Shown here in pieces: positions 60,201 to 62,714 of a stretch of 64,000 nt of DNA. Each line of letters begins with the position of its first letter. The first letter of the stretch is position 1. Source of the DNA: Henricia sp. BOLD:AAB3569 (Eukaryota; Echinodermata; Asteroidea; Spinulosida; Echinasteridae); contig JBBELK010000093.1 in assembly GCA_037783545.1 (NCBI GenBank), forward strand, positions 1,860,001 to 1,924,000, read 5' to 3'. Below the pieces are notes generated by a model. That model was not told the DNA's origin, ran no database searches, and worked only from the letters and a program-made list of their open reading frames with translations. Both the position numbers and the translations under genes were made by a program.

Positions 60201-62618
60201 CTATATAGACAAATTAACTATAAAAGTGGCATGCATCCGTCTTGAAGAAAGACACACAACGTACACATGTAATAGACGTCGTAGTACATGTCTGTCCATC
60301 GGTTAGGAGCGTTGTTACGGACCTCCTCCGAAGATGAAGTGTCCTCATCATCTCTCCTATGTCTATGCTCAGTTAAAGTTTCTATATGGAGATACATTGA
60401 TGAGGGACACTGTATAAACCCAAACATTTGGTGCTCAGATGTACATGTATATGTAATGTTTGAGACTGAAATAGTAAAAATGTGCAGCTCGTTCTTATTT
60501 AGAACACTACTGCTAGAATGACTAACAGATTTTTGTCGGCAGTTTTGAAAGTTAAAGCACCACTGGATCATTTGTATAAAAGAAAGTTTCTTTTAATTCC
60601 CAGAACAGCATTTGTTTTGCAACTGGGAATCACTACTATTTTTACTTTGAAATATGTTTTTAAAAAGAACCAGCCAAATTACTCAATTTAAAATTTATTA
60701 AATATTGCATATGAGTAACCCCAAGGAGTTTGGAACAATGACATTTAGTAAAAGTTATATTCTTATGATTAAAATTTCAAAAGTGGGTAAAACGAAAAGT
60801 GGGTAAGTTTAAATCGAAAAGTGTACCGAGATTTGGTCAGGCTGGATTTTTGCTTAAATGTTTTTCTGGCCTGTTGAATGGCAGGCAAATTGCTTTGAAT
60901 TTCCCCCTCCTTGCCCCCACCCCCTCACTGACGTCAATGTAATCATGATTCATTCCGAGTTTCAGACAACAATGGTCTAAGAAACAGCAGCAGTTTAAGC
61001 ATAGCTAAACTTTGGGGATTTAGAAGTGGCAGATACTTAGCACCTGTGGCAAATTTTCAAATAATGCCGAACTTCCAACAGAATTAGAAAATGCACATGT
61101 TAGCCTGCACATTTGACAAGGAAAAGACAAGCATACACTGGTGGCTTTATGCCGACAGTTGTGCTACCTGCGATGACTCTAGTCTTCTAGTATCTGACAG
61201 CGGCGTCACCAGGGGGACCTGGGGAGGGAGGGGGCGTGCACGTGCCGTGCCTCTCTTGTGCCATGCCCCCCCTCCACCCAAATGAAACTTCAGGTGTGCA
61301 TAACTGTATGGAGGGGAGTGGGGAGGCCAAAGGGGGGGAGGGGGCACAACATGTTGGAAGGGGGTGCATGCAAAGCAGTTTACCAGGGATGTGATTTGTT
61401 CCGCTTTTTCCCGGAAAAGTCTCTGTCACAAACCACTGATACAAAAGTAAAATTCTGGGAAAAACCGGAAAAATCACATACCTGGAAAACTGCTTAGCAT
61501 GCACCCCCCCTTCAAACATGTTGTGCCTCCTCCCCCTTTGGCTGCCCCACTTTGAAACGTCTGGCAACGCCGCTGTCTCATGTTGACTAGAGCATGCTAG
61601 TCAAAACTCTTCCAGAGTCGAACTTCTCTCATGGTGCACCACAAATCATGTATACAACGAATACATTTTTGTGACAATTCAAAGACAAAATTTATAATTT
61701 TTTGGAGGGTGGGGAAGAGGGGGGGCAGGGACGGAGGGTTTGGGAGAGTATTTTCCCAACTGATAAATGACCACGTTTTGGTGGGAAAAAAATATTAAGT
61801 CTGTCACTTATTTTTGAGATATTTTTAGTGTGTTCTGGTCCAAAGGCAAAGTGTTTTAGAAATGTTTGGCACTGTAAGTTTTTAGTTTTCCAACTTGCAG
61901 TGTTATCAGTTTGTTGGAAAGACAAGATTTTCATGAATGAACAAAATATACTGAAAAAAAAGTACTCGGTAATAAAAATTGCCAACAAATGCACAATACT
62001 TACACTTCTATAACTTACAAGAAAGGGGAAAATGTGGGAGACAGATAGCATTGTTTTTGCAGGTGGCAAAAAATAAAGTGACAAAAAATGAAGTGAAAAA
62101 GAAATTACAAAAACTGACATTTCTGAAAAAAAATTAAACAATACGAATACAGTAAATAAATTAAAAACAAATAATAAATAAAGTGAACGATGAAACCATG
62201 TTAGTATCATGCTACATGTACAATCAACAGCATGCTCATATAATTATGCATACAAATCAAGCATGCAAAGAAAAAAAATGAAATAGTCTTGATATTCGGT
62301 CAAACATTTCGTCAAATATTCTATAAATATACCTGTACATGATATTCCACAACAACATTTTAGATGATAAATATTTTAGATTTCAAAATTTCCCTGCATT
62401 TAGCCAGCAGGAAAAAAATCTGCTTAGCAATCACAGCACAGCATCTTTAAGCAAAAATCATGGCTTTAAGAATGACTCACCAACTTCTTCATACTCGATA
62501 TAGAACCCCTGGTAGCCCACGGACTCATCGCTGAGAAATCTCATAAGCATTATGTTACTCGATGTCACGATTGGATCAGGGATATTAGGGCCACAGTATC
62601 GACCAATCAGCTTGGCAT
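18210..62618 (-). CDS. CUB / 17x EGF / coiled-coil secreted protein, 5'-truncated by window edge (19 exons)
   Basis: Nineteen minus-strand exons, each bounded by AG and GT, join in phase into about 840 residues ending at a stop at 18303-18305. Order: second half of a CUB domain (residues 1-46), 17 EGF domains (about 47-760), then a CPTC motif and a heptad-rich tail. Most EGF units open with D-x-D/N-E-C and several have the C-x-N-x4-Y/F-x-C-x-C hydroxylation pattern, so calcium binding and an extracellular, probably matrix or receptor-ligand, role are expected. Introns between EGF units are phase 1. Introns that split a unit are mostly phase 2, between Cys3 and Cys4; two units (10 and 16) are split just before Cys5, and unit 17 is split by a phase 0 intron after its first cysteine. 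The C-terminal cysteine-plus-coil resembles the segment after the EGF domains in CCBE1-like proteins, but CUB-first order and 17 EGF units do not match CCBE1. SCUBE proteins have CUB last. I do not name an ortholog. The first half of the CUB domain and the signal peptide lie beyond 64000. Confidence 0.9.
18230..18235 (-). promoter_or_regulatory. Poly(A) signal AATAAA
   Basis: AATAAA on the minus strand, about 68 bases after the stop codon. It is the first canonical signal downstream, so a short 3' UTR ending near 18205-18220 is likely. Confidence 0.6.
18303..18395 (-). CDS. Terminal coding exon and stop
   Basis: Acceptor TTTTTTTTCAG, then IHSLEQRPNENSAALPQ and a basic, polar tail ending PVH and TGA at 18305-18303. 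The first residues continue the coiled coil (LWER-IHSLEQ). No transmembrane segment or lipid-anchor signal is visible, so the protein is soluble or matrix-bound. Confidence 0.85.
   Translation of the reverse strand: MHSLEQRPNENSAALPQKSRTLTRQALPVH
18450..18660. mobile_element. tRNA-derived SINE-related sequence
   Basis: GATACTCTACCAGCCGAGTGA (inverse A-box-like, shortened here) and the body AACCCAATTCTTCTCTCGGT shared with neighbouring copies. It overlaps no coding exon. Confidence 0.5.
18891..19043. mobile_element. Small MITE with GCCCAATTTCAT ends
   Basis: AGCCCAATTTCATAAAGCTG and inverse ATGAAATTGGGC enclose a core with CAGTATTTTTCTG and its near-inverse. Lies in the last-but-one intron. 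Confidence 0.6.
19156..19280 (-). CDS. Exon: CPTC motif and coiled coil
   Basis: Reads (H)CPTCENFEEM, then a heptad-like stretch (MMIVGLRETM, MQKAILDVKA, NTQLWER) with Ile/Leu/Met/Val at a/d positions. This predicts a short oligomerising helix after the EGF array. The two closely spaced cysteines could make inter-chain disulphides, as in other multimeric matrix proteins (inference). Acceptor TACGACAG, donor GTAAGA; phase 0 out. Confidence 0.88.
19934..20036 (-). CDS. Exon: remainder of EGF 17
   Basis: Reads ENGGCDHLCTNYNGGYNC, then SCQPNFKLGIDSHSC, completing the last EGF unit. Acceptor TTTTTAG, donor GTAAGT; leaves in phase 1 and joins the CPTC exon. Confidence 0.91.
20130..20181. repeat. 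Perfect 52 bp palindrome
   Basis: AGATTTATAAGAAAGGTTAA continues to CACTA and then reads back exactly on the other strand, with no spacer. It is probably a tiny foldback element; no function assigned. Confidence 0.8.
20470..20705 (+). repeat. Dispersed repeat family D, short copy
   Basis: ATGAGTTGACAAGAAACACC through AGCAATGGTAACAAACACC, then CATCTACGTGGCTGAAATTT, as in the other copies. Located in the intron after EGF 17's first part. Confidence 0.6.
20806..21172. mobile_element. TTAA-flanked MITE family 2, full copy
   Basis: TTAA then AGGAGCATGACCAGAG, and on the right GTGATCTGGTCACACTCCT then TTAA. Same family as 4640-4991, with an internal TCGACGATATCCTCGG-like stretch matching GACGATATCCCTATAG. 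Confidence 0.7.
21404..21479 (-). CDS. Exon: end of EGF 16 and start of EGF 17
   Basis: Starts CSCEDGFEATPNNSKHC, then VDIDECQQ, ending between codons (phase 0). It is followed in phase by ENGGC at 20036. This phase 0 break after the first cysteine of EGF 17 is unlike the other splits. Acceptor TGCCATAG, donor GTAAGA. Confidence 0.91.
21823..22060. mobile_element. Tc1-like MITE, copy 1 (degraded)
   Basis: Ends CAGTTGAAGT-AAAAAGTATAAATAC and TATTTATACTTCTGACTTCA-ACTG. Shares ACCCAAAATGGTAAACAGGA and TGCAAGGTGTGCAAGCTATG with copies at 26742 and 43426. No transposase. Confidence 0.7.
22481..22550 (-). CDS. Exon: first half of EGF 16
   Basis: Reads (D)INECEKDNGGCSQIC, then TNYPGYY, leaving AA of an Asn codon (phase 2). 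Acceptor GATCTAG, donor GTGAGT. Confidence 0.91.
22838..23550. mobile_element. Long inverted-repeat element with CpG-rich centre
   Basis: TCTTCCTTTCGCAAGGGTCT to GAGTTGAGCTAAGCTGTATT (about 90 bases) returns inverted at 23455-23550. The centre at 23250-23430 is rich in CpG and GCGCG motifs. Frames inside have no family match I recognise. Confidence 0.65.
23793..23980 (-). CDS. Exon: end of EGF 14 and EGF 15
   Basis: Starts HRCDCNVGFELQDDSRSC, then DINECQSSFACCNQMNNC with GSYTCSCDPGYF and ADNCTC. EGF 15 has two extra cysteines (A-C-C and the terminal C-T-C), so its disulphide pattern may differ from its neighbours. Acceptor CATGTAG, donor GTAAGT. Confidence 0.92.
24593..24779 (-). CDS. Exon: EGF 13 and first half of EGF 14
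   Basis: EGF 13: (D)VNECDQELCDHNDFC, then NNIGSFTCDCRPGYY and a last Cys. EGF 14 starts DVNECKDNNGGCAHVC and INDKGG, cut inside Gly. Acceptor TGTGTAG, donor GTATGT. Both starts are the calcium-binding type. Confidence 0.93.
25220..25560. mobile_element. Inverted repeat with arms of about 120 bp
   Basis: TTTGTCTGGTCTCAAAATTA and AGTTGTTCTGAAGAGA in the left arm return inverted as TCTCTTCAGAACAACT and TTTTGAGACCAGACAAA. Both arms include CATATTTTC and GGCAACA. The short centre has no gene. Confidence 0.65.
26325..26990. repeat. Array of TTCTCAAACCTATATAGGTTTGAGAA palindromes
   Basis: About ten copies of the palindrome GGTTCTCAAACC-TATA-TAGG-TTTGAGAACC, separated by short AATAATTATAGTT-like spacers, some with TTAGGGTTAGGG. 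One copy is split by the Tc1-like MITE at 26742-26974. Located in the intron between the EGF 12 and EGF 13 exons. Confidence 0.85.
26742..26974. mobile_element. Tc1-like MITE, copy 2, with clean TA duplication
   Basis: CAGTTGAAGTCAGAAGTTTA and inverse TAAACTTCTGACTACAACTG, flanked by TA on both sides. Removing the element and one TA restores AAACC-TATATAGG-TTTGAG of the host array. The ends resemble Tc1 inverted repeats of the fish Sleeping Beauty type. Confidence 0.85.
27119..27174 (-). CDS. Exon: second half of EGF 12
   Basis: A 56-base micro-exon reading FHCTCFEGYSMINETHC plus Asp. It completes the unit begun at 27708 and leaves in phase 1. Acceptor CATTGAAG, donor GTAAGT. N-E-T is a possible N-glycosylation site. 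Confidence 0.9.
27340..27420. repeat. C-rich pyrimidine tract
   Basis: CCACCCCCCACCCACCTGTA and CTCTCCCCCTTCTCCACCC-type low complexity in an intron; no gene. Confidence 0.5.
27642..27708 (-). CDS. Exon: first half of EGF 12
   Basis: Reads (D)INECLNPMMHQCQQDC, then VNLEGG, cut inside a Gly codon (phase 1 in, phase 2 out). Donor is GTGCGT, the same rare donor as at the equivalent place in EGF 7. Acceptor CCCCCCAG. Confidence 0.9.
28155..28431. mobile_element. hAT-like MITE with CAGGGGCGGATCCAG end
   Basis: Left CAGGGGCGGATCCAGG and right CCTGGATCCGGCCCC are inverted. AGTAC occurs on both flanks, but an 8 bp duplication is not exact. The CAGGGGCGGATC terminus is common among non-autonomous hAT elements. 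Confidence 0.6.
28478..28900 (+). mobile_element. tRNA-derived SINE split by a TTAA MITE half
   Basis: GGGTACCATGGCTGAGTGGT (A-box) and GGCTTGATACCCGG (B-box), then after a family 2 MITE right half (28562-28712) the body CACAATTGCCCCATCCTTCA resumes. Located in the intron between EGF 11 and 12. Confidence 0.55.
28976..29166 (-). CDS. Exon: end of EGF 10 and EGF 11
   Basis: Starts CFDGYFQEEPDVDYC (end of EGF 10), then DVNECTTTGPKAHRC, AVDEQAVC and NYTCLCPPGYMTHQWNYC. EGF 11 has a long, Cys-richer first half. Acceptor CCTGTGCAG, donor GTATTT. A consensus N-glycosylation site N-Y-T is visible. Confidence 0.91.
29487..29790 (+). repeat. Dispersed repeat family D, short copy
   Basis: AATGAGTTGACAAGAG, TGATAGCAATGGTAACAAAC, then ATTTATGGATTTTGAAGGTT and TTTAGATATGTTATGCC, the usual order of family D blocks. 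Confidence 0.6.
29878..30016 (-). CDS. Exon: end of EGF 9 and start of EGF 10
   Basis: Starts in the Gly codon of GSFECTCDVGFYLRENMLRC, then DIDECVHENGGCAQRC and NTLGLWEC. The exon is cut inside the Gly codon just before the next Cys (C-G-C). Acceptor TGTGTCAG, donor GTAAGG. Phase checks with both neighbours. Confidence 0.92.
30177..30640. mobile_element. TTAA-flanked MITE family 1, right end replaced
   Basis: TTAAAGGCAGTATACATCAT on the left. The core of TTCGCCCCAAAACCA repeats and the CTCATGAGACGAAAATTCAA stretch match other copies. The right end runs ATCATGTATACTA directly into a separate hairpin at 30641. Confidence 0.7.
30641..30762. mobile_element. Small foldback element (AATGTAAATGTCGGCAT ends)
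   Basis: AATGTAAATGTCGGCAT and inverse ATGCCGACATTTACGTT, with CGCCAGGT/ACCTGGCG and CACCCTATT/AATAGGGTG also inverted. Confidence 0.6.
31091..31402. mobile_element. hAT-type MITE with perfect 8 bp target duplication
   Basis: CAGCGGCGGCGCTACGG on the left and inverse GGTGCCGCCGCTG on the right. Flanked by GGCATTGG at 31083-31090 and 31403-31410. The 8 bp duplication and CAG-start ends are diagnostic of hAT-superfamily insertion. Inside are G/C homopolymer runs and no gene. Confidence 0.85.
31801..32048 (-). CDS. Exon: end of EGF 7, EGF 8, start of EGF 9
   Basis: Begins FECECQLGFVQNENRTGC (end of EGF 7). EGF 8 is DINECEQHNGDCQHVC, then CRCRIGYQG. EGF 9 starts DIDECAADRRGPCDHSC and is cut within a Gly codon. 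This is the largest exon of the set, 248 bases. Acceptor TTCCCACAG, donor GTATAG. Confidence 0.92.
32330..32606. mobile_element. TTAA MITE family 1, internal fragment
   Basis: Begins mid-element at CTATAGTCTTTGAGAAATGA and ends at CTCAGGTTGGTTTTAACC; both terminal GGCAGTATACAT ends are missing. Confidence 0.6.
32890..33330. mobile_element. tRNA-derived SINE, minus orientation head
   Basis: GGAATTCGAACCCGAGACCT (inverse B-box) and GCTAGACCAGGTAAGCTA (inverse A-box) with body GTATGGTGCCTAATCACTAT as in the copies at 39899 and 44273. Confidence 0.6.
34020..34380 (+). mobile_element. Two tandem tRNA-derived SINE-like units
   Basis: GGTAGTCGAGTGGTTAAAAA and, about 235 bases on, GCTCAGTGGTTGAGTGGTTA with AGGGTTCAAGTCCCACTCGG (B-box). 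Both are followed by TTTAACATGTTCTC-like or TTTCAGCATGTTCTC text. They form a head-to-tail pair. Confidence 0.55.
34451..35018. mobile_element. PIF/Harbinger-like MITE beside a splice donor
   Basis: GGGGCCGTCCATAAAGTATG and inverse CATACTTACGCACGG-like right end CTAAGTATGGACGGCCCC (sense CGTAAGTATGGACGGCCCC). TAA flanks both ends (34448-34450 and 35019-35021), the 3 bp duplication expected for PIF/Harbinger. Its right end lies 19 bases inside the intron from the EGF 7 donor. Confidence 0.75.
35038..35239 (-). CDS. Exon: EGF domain 6 and first half of EGF 7
   Basis: EGF 6 reads (D)IDECATELSNQCHHTC, then VNFPGGFRCECYKGF and a final Cys. EGF 7 starts DIDECNPQPEDCHTC and is cut inside the codon for Trp after INQEG. 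Donor is the unusual GTGCGT. The intron keeps only 19 bases before a PIF/Harbinger-like MITE begins (34451-35018). The join to the exon at 32048 restores W-FECEC. Confidence 0.93.
35269..35450. mobile_element. pogo/Tigger-like MITE, copy 1
   Basis: ACAGTTGAACCTTGATAACA start, AGAGCACTGTTAATACAACA, TTATAACAAGGACAATTTC, as in pogo/Tigger-type ends. Related copies lie at 53953-54131 and 55249-55397. Confidence 0.55.
36665..36949 (+). mobile_element. SINE with (AAC)n tail, 12 bp target duplication
   Basis: GGCGGTCGGGTTGGCGTACG head with B-box GGTTCGAATCTGG, body CCTACTTGACCGCGTGGG, and an (AAC)n tail. Flanks AACTTCCGCTAG (36653-36664) and AACTTCCACTAG (36950-36961) differ at one base. Confidence 0.78.
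37465..39255. mobile_element. Element with GGTGATCGGG ends and about 350 bp TGACGTCA tandem units
   Basis: Left end carries a hairpin AGGTGATCGGGCC-AACA-GCCCGATCACCT in a 54 bp direct duplication (37465-37572); the right end has CCCGATCACCT. Inside, GTGACGTCATC and ATCAAATTAC recur near 37687, 38037, 38387, 38703 and 38881. No coding frame is recognisable. A 121 bp palindrome is nested at 39031-39151. Confidence 0.65.
39031..39151. mobile_element. Foldback element of 121 bp (AGCAGCCGATTTCAC ends)
   Basis: AGCAGCCGATTTCACGAAAC and the inverse at 39132-39151, with CTTTACGCAATTGCGCAAGT also inverted; nearly perfect, with a short centre. Confidence 0.75.
39667..39807 (-). CDS. Exon: EGF domain 5 (calcium-binding type)
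   Basis: Reads (D)IDECQHAGGSGISGHHC, then NQQCINAPGSYYCDCDQGF and a final Cys in GRVCK. The loop between Cys1 and Cys2 is longer than in its neighbours. Acceptor AATTTCAG, donor GTTAGT; phase 1-1. Confidence 0.93.
39899..40130. mobile_element. tRNA-derived SINE, minus orientation
   Basis: GGGATTCGAACCCGAGACCT (inverse B-box) and later TATAGCTCAGCTGGTAGAGC (sense A-box) with the SINE body in between. Probably two overlapping or rearranged copies. Confidence 0.55.
40744..40866 (-). CDS. Exon: EGF domain 4
   Basis: Reads (V)KANCRENNGGCQHVC, then GRYCSCHLGFLLAEDGFNC. Six cysteines, but the usual D-x-D-E-C start is replaced by VKANC, so calcium binding is unlikely here. Acceptor TTTTTTACAG, donor GTGAGG; phase 1-1. 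Confidence 0.93.
41040..41345 (-). repeat. Dispersed repeat family D, inverted copy
   Basis: Reading the minus strand gives the family blocks in order: AGCAATTGTAACAAACACC, CACATGATTTTA, TGGCACTTTTGTGGGCGAAA and TCTGAAGTATTCTGCATC. Confidence 0.6.
41484..41910. mobile_element. CpG-rich inverted-repeat element with a possible first exon
   Basis: TTGATTGCTTTCCGGTGACG on the left and CGTCATCGAAAGCAATCAAT on the right are inverted. The sequence between is GC- and CpG-rich (GGCGCGCGCGTGTACGCGCG). On the minus strand, ATG in GCCATGG at 41643 opens MAQQHKARLSNR and meets GTAAGT after 41607. Confidence 0.5.
41945..42070 (-). CDS. Exon: EGF domain 3 (calcium-binding type)
   Basis: Phase 1-1 exon reading (D)VDECQIGHGGCQEVC, then HNVIGSFTCECSTPG and a last Cys in DGQSCG. 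Acceptor TTTTGTAG, donor GTGAGT. A CpG-rich inverted-repeat element lies just downstream in the intron (41484-41910). Confidence 0.93.
42123..42826. mobile_element. Tc1/mariner-like MITE split by a TTAA MITE
   Basis: GAGCAACAAAAGAAACGCAA and the inverse TTGCATTTCTTTTGTTGCTT bound the element. Most of its inside is the family 1 MITE at 42229-42735. About 100 bases on each side remain of the older element. Confidence 0.6.
42229..42735. mobile_element. TTAA-flanked MITE family 1, full copy
   Basis: TTAAAGGCAGTATACATGAT on the left and ATCATGTATACTGTCTTTAA on the right. The core has TTCGCCC repeats. TTAA is duplicated on both sides, which is why piggyBac-type mobilisation is proposed. Confidence 0.8.
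43203..43240. repeat. Degenerate CCTAAC repeats
   Basis: TTACCTAACCTAACCTTACC and CCTAACCTTAC: short telomere-like low complexity, too short to claim an interstitial telomere. Confidence 0.4.
43426..43655. mobile_element. Tc1-like MITE, copy 3
   Basis: CAGTTGAAGTCAGAAGTTTA and inverse TAAACTTCTGACTACAACTG with TA on both sides, closely matching 26742-26974 throughout. Located between the EGF 2 and EGF 3 exons. Confidence 0.85.
44118..44237 (-). CDS. Exon: EGF domain 2 (calcium-binding type)
   Basis: One complete symmetrical (phase 1-1) EGF exon: (D)RNECSSHDRCSQIC, then VNTDGSYHCQCQRGY and a final Cys. It carries the C-x-N-x4-Y-x-C-x-C beta-hydroxylation pattern. Acceptor TCTGCACAG, donor GTGAGA. 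Confidence 0.93.
44273..44545. mobile_element. tRNA-derived SINE, minus orientation
   Basis: ACTCTACCAGCTGAGCTAAA (inverse A-box), GCAATATTTAGTATGGTGCC and CCCAATTTTGTTCTTGGTGT, shared with copies at 39899 and 32890. Confidence 0.6.
45425..45535 (-). mobile_element. tRNA-derived SINE, second copy of the 10790 family
   Basis: On the minus strand, AATTGGTAGGGCGTCTGCAC and TCCAAATCCCGGTGGAGCC are followed by CTGCATCCAGATTTCC, parallel to 10796-10910. Confidence 0.6.
45596..45990 (-). mobile_element. Penelope-like retroelement fragment with hammerhead-like core and histone-type hairpin
   Basis: Minus strand, CCTGAAGA (45808-45801), a 6 bp stem GAACAG/CTGTTC, then GAAAC (45781-45777): the CUGANGA...GAAA arrangement with one unpaired base seen in hammerhead motifs of Penelope-like elements. 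Eighteen bases on is GGTTCTTTTCAGAACC (45758-45743), matching the histone 3' stem-loop consensus, followed by ACACA. The open frame spanning it has no recognisable domain. The Penelope assignment rests on the motif alone. Confidence 0.45.
46241..46580. mobile_element. Foldback element of GAGTGAAAAACCACTC motifs, copy 2
   Basis: ACTCTCTAAATGCAAAAGAG and inverse CTCTTTTGCATTTAGAGAGT enclose units such as AAAGAGTGGGAAAAACCACT. Related to 15699-15924 but longer. Confidence 0.7.
46716..46847 (-). CDS. Exon: EGF domain 1
   Basis: Encodes FAPSNPCQVNNGGCDQLC followed by CRCRTGYKLAKNKINC: six cysteines in EGF spacing, without the D-x-D-E-C calcium-binding start. Donor GTATGT. A second in-phase acceptor lies 6 bases upstream (exon start 46853) and would add two residues (D-A). 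The incoming G from the CUB exon makes an Asp at the junction either way. Confidence 0.88.
47806..48050. mobile_element. GGGTC-ended MITE, copy 3, TACA flanks
   Basis: GGGTCTTTCTATAAATTAGG and inverse CCTAATTTATAGAAAGACCC. TACA precedes and follows it. Same internal GTGTGACATT and GTAACGGGG text as the copy at 10060. Confidence 0.75.
48776..48975. mobile_element. 200 bp near-perfect foldback element with duplicated AGATTGAAGA flanks
   Basis: AGTCTTGTCACAAGACCGTA and inverse; arms of about 95 bases meet at TCGGTAGGTC. AGATTGAAGA lies directly on both sides (left followed by T). Long arms and a duplication of 9-10 bp fit a Mutator-type non-autonomous element. Confidence 0.75.
49590..49840. mobile_element. 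GTTTACACCTGATCCC repeat, copy 1
   Basis: Starts ATGTTTACACCTGATCCCGA, then GGGTCAAACACCAAGC, GATCAGTTTGCAGTTAGATA and CAACCGCTCCACAGCC. The same order of blocks occurs at 50775-51205. Confidence 0.6.
50775..51205. mobile_element. GTGTTTACAC element, copy 2 with both ends
   Basis: GCGTGTTTACACGTGATCCC and right GATCCCCAGCTCGGGACCAG then TGTAAACACCGCG are inverted. Internal GGATCAGTTTGCAGTTAGAT matches copy 1. Confidence 0.6.
51294..52081. mobile_element. Foldback element of AACCCGGGTTA motifs
   Basis: Left TAAAGGCCTTTTCCCAC and right GTGGGAAAAGGCCTTA are inverted. Both arms are packed with TTAACCCCGAGATAACCCGG-type units and their inverses. The centre (51640-51830) is unique and has no gene. 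A family 1 MITE start abuts the right end. Confidence 0.7.
52078..52230. mobile_element. TTAA MITE family 1, left half
   Basis: TTAAAGGCAGTATACATCAT through CAAACTTTTGAGAAAACAGT, after which similarity stops. Confidence 0.6.
53046..53150. mobile_element. TTAA MITE family 1, short left fragment
   Basis: AAAGGCAGTATACATGATTG followed by CTCCCTGTGTGATTGAAAA and AACCTGAGTAAAAAATCAGC. Confidence 0.55.
53260..53367. mobile_element. Foldback element of 108 bp
   Basis: ACCACCCGATTTTTCCGAGC and its inverse at 53348-53367, with CATACGTTTCCCGTACGCGTA paired inside (21 bases shortened: CATACGTTTCCCGTACGCGT). Confidence 0.7.
53700..53860. mobile_element. tRNA-derived SINE fragment, minus orientation
   Basis: AGGATTTGAACCTGATACCT (inverse B-box) with CAACCAAACTTGAGATGAGA body text, as in the copies at 32890 and 39899. 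Confidence 0.5.
53953..54131. mobile_element. pogo/Tigger-like MITE, copy 2
   Basis: ACAGTCAACATGGTCAAACACTG-like left end and right end CAGTGTTTGACTGTA, with TAAGAGCACTGTTAAATCCA and CTTATAACAAAGTAATTTAT inside. Confidence 0.65.
54453..54618. mobile_element. pogo/Tigger-like MITE, copy 3 (ACAGTAAACTCTC ends)
   Basis: ACAGTAAACTCTCGTCATAA and inverse TATAATGAGAGTTTACTGT, with internal GATATAAAGCTC repeats, typical of pogo/Tigger-type termini. Confidence 0.7.
54660..55250 (+). pseudogene. Internally deleted Tc1-like transposase
   Basis: From ATG at 54975 a 76-codon frame runs MPRLSLADRHQAI (typical Tc1 transposase N-terminus) straight into THVWDEMERRLC, PTNLQQLGRDLVQVWNDIP and VIGSMRRRC (typical Tc1 C-terminus). 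The DNA-binding bulk and the DDE catalytic core are missing between them. A CAACAAAAGAAACTG-type end lies at about 54688. The element cannot encode an active enzyme. Confidence 0.75.
55249..55397. mobile_element. pogo/Tigger-like MITE, copy 4
   Basis: ACAGTCAAACACTGATAATT, AGAGCACTGTTAATACAAAG, ending ATTATCAGTGTT; it directly follows the Tc1 remnant. Confidence 0.65.
55735..55943 (-). CDS. Nested exon: conserved EKW..LLHH module of an uncharacterised protein family
   Basis: Acceptor ACCTTTCAG and donor GTATGA bound 209 bases reading EKWRGLLHHVCGKHEW, QCEHEPLEKPREDYLTPG, ALMSITMDKRFLNNMEYYV and NFR. This matches, from memory, the layout EKW-x-S/G-x-L-x-H-x4-H-x-W ... C-x-H-x-x-L ... A-x-x-x-L ... 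D-x-R/L-L-x-x-L of a widespread animal family (often beside zinc-finger or transposon genes). Expected continuation H-T-G-x-L-E is not found downstream. It lies within a host intron, same strand; it may be a transposon remnant or a nested gene. Confidence 0.5.
56873..56923 (-). CDS. Possible nested exon (51 bp)
   Basis: CTCTTACAG / GTATGT borders. In the frame that fits the 55943 exon it reads RGVWSGTLPRKKDICQ and would continue EKWRGLL. That frame does not fit the piece at 57244, so the exon chain is unproven. Confidence 0.3.
57244..57311 (-). CDS. Possible nested exon (68 bp)
   Basis: CTTTGTAG / GTATTG borders. Reads SPMIGVSPLRANNMEEKW when joined to the piece at 57793. No domain recognised. 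Confidence 0.28.
57470..57742. mobile_element. TTAA MITE family 1, right half
   Basis: GTCCGCCCCAAAACAAC, CTTAAAAGTTAGACGAAGTA and right end CCAATCATGTATACCGCC then TTTAA. Confidence 0.6.
57793..57885 (-). CDS. Possible nested exon (93 bp)
   Basis: GCATTTAG / GTAAGA borders. One open frame is Ser/Pro-rich (SSSPSIPGPSSSAG), like a linker. A second frame is also open, so the phase is uncertain. Confidence 0.28.
58580..59080. mobile_element. Inverted-repeat element with GGTCGAGTTGG ends
   Basis: AGTTGGCAAACGGTCGAGTT and the inverted ACTCGAATTTAAGGAAAATA/TTTTCCTTAAATTCGAGT arms enclose a core with GAAATGCAACTTATTC and GAAAATTC. No transposase. Confidence 0.65.
59185..59552. repeat. Two opposing arrays of AACGGTCGACTTGTCTC
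   Basis: Left cluster at 59190-59275 (TTGAGACAACTCGACTG) and right cluster at 59385-59552 (GTCTCAACGGTCGACTT x about 8) are inverted relative to each other. The repeated frame (LSQRSTCLNGRLV) is an artefact of the repeat. Confidence 0.75.
59927..60112. mobile_element. TTAA MITE family 1, right half
   Basis: GTCTCATGAGACAAAAACTA, CATCATGTTTATATTGTGTA and right end ACCAATGATGTATACTGCC then TTTTTAA. Confidence 0.65.
61197..61574. mobile_element. Large foldback element with CAGCGGCG ends
   Basis: CAGCGGCGTCACCAGG and inverse CTGGCAACGCCGCTG. Nested arms GCATGCAAAGCAGTTTACCA / ACTGCTTAGCATGC and ACAACATGTTGGAAGG / CAAACATGTTGTG. The terminus is like that of the hAT element at 31091, but no exact 8 bp duplication is seen. 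Confidence 0.6.
62481..62618 (-). CDS. Exon: second half of CUB domain
   Basis: Translates to AKLIGRYCGPNIPDP, a stretch with LMRFLSDESV, then GYQGFYIEYEEV. These are the classic CUB landmarks: the Y-C-G turn after strand 6, the F-x-S/T-D strand, and the G-F-x-x-x-Y end. Acceptor TTCCCCAG and donor GTGAGT flank it; it enters and leaves in phase 1. It splices in phase to the first EGF exon at 46847 across a 15.6 kb intron. The first half of the domain, with its first disulphide, is not in 62619-64000 as far as I can see. Confidence 0.92.
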
Positions 62619-62714
62619 CTGGGGAAGACAACCAATGAGAAAACGGTAAAAAATTAAGGTTCAAATAATTTTTTTTTGGTGGTAGAAGCTAACTAATTTT
62701 CTTACTCTAAAGAT

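Larger units (their letters stand above)
46848..62480 (-). other. Long intron between CUB and EGF 1 exons
   Basis: About 15.6 kb. No in-phase CUB or EGF exon is visible in it, and the flanking exons join directly in phase (G plus AT makes Asp). It holds the nested exon-like pieces at 55735-57885, foldback elements and MITEs listed separately. Stretches 46890-47800, 48060-48770, 60120-60430 and 61580-62480 show nothing I can name. Confidence 0.75.
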
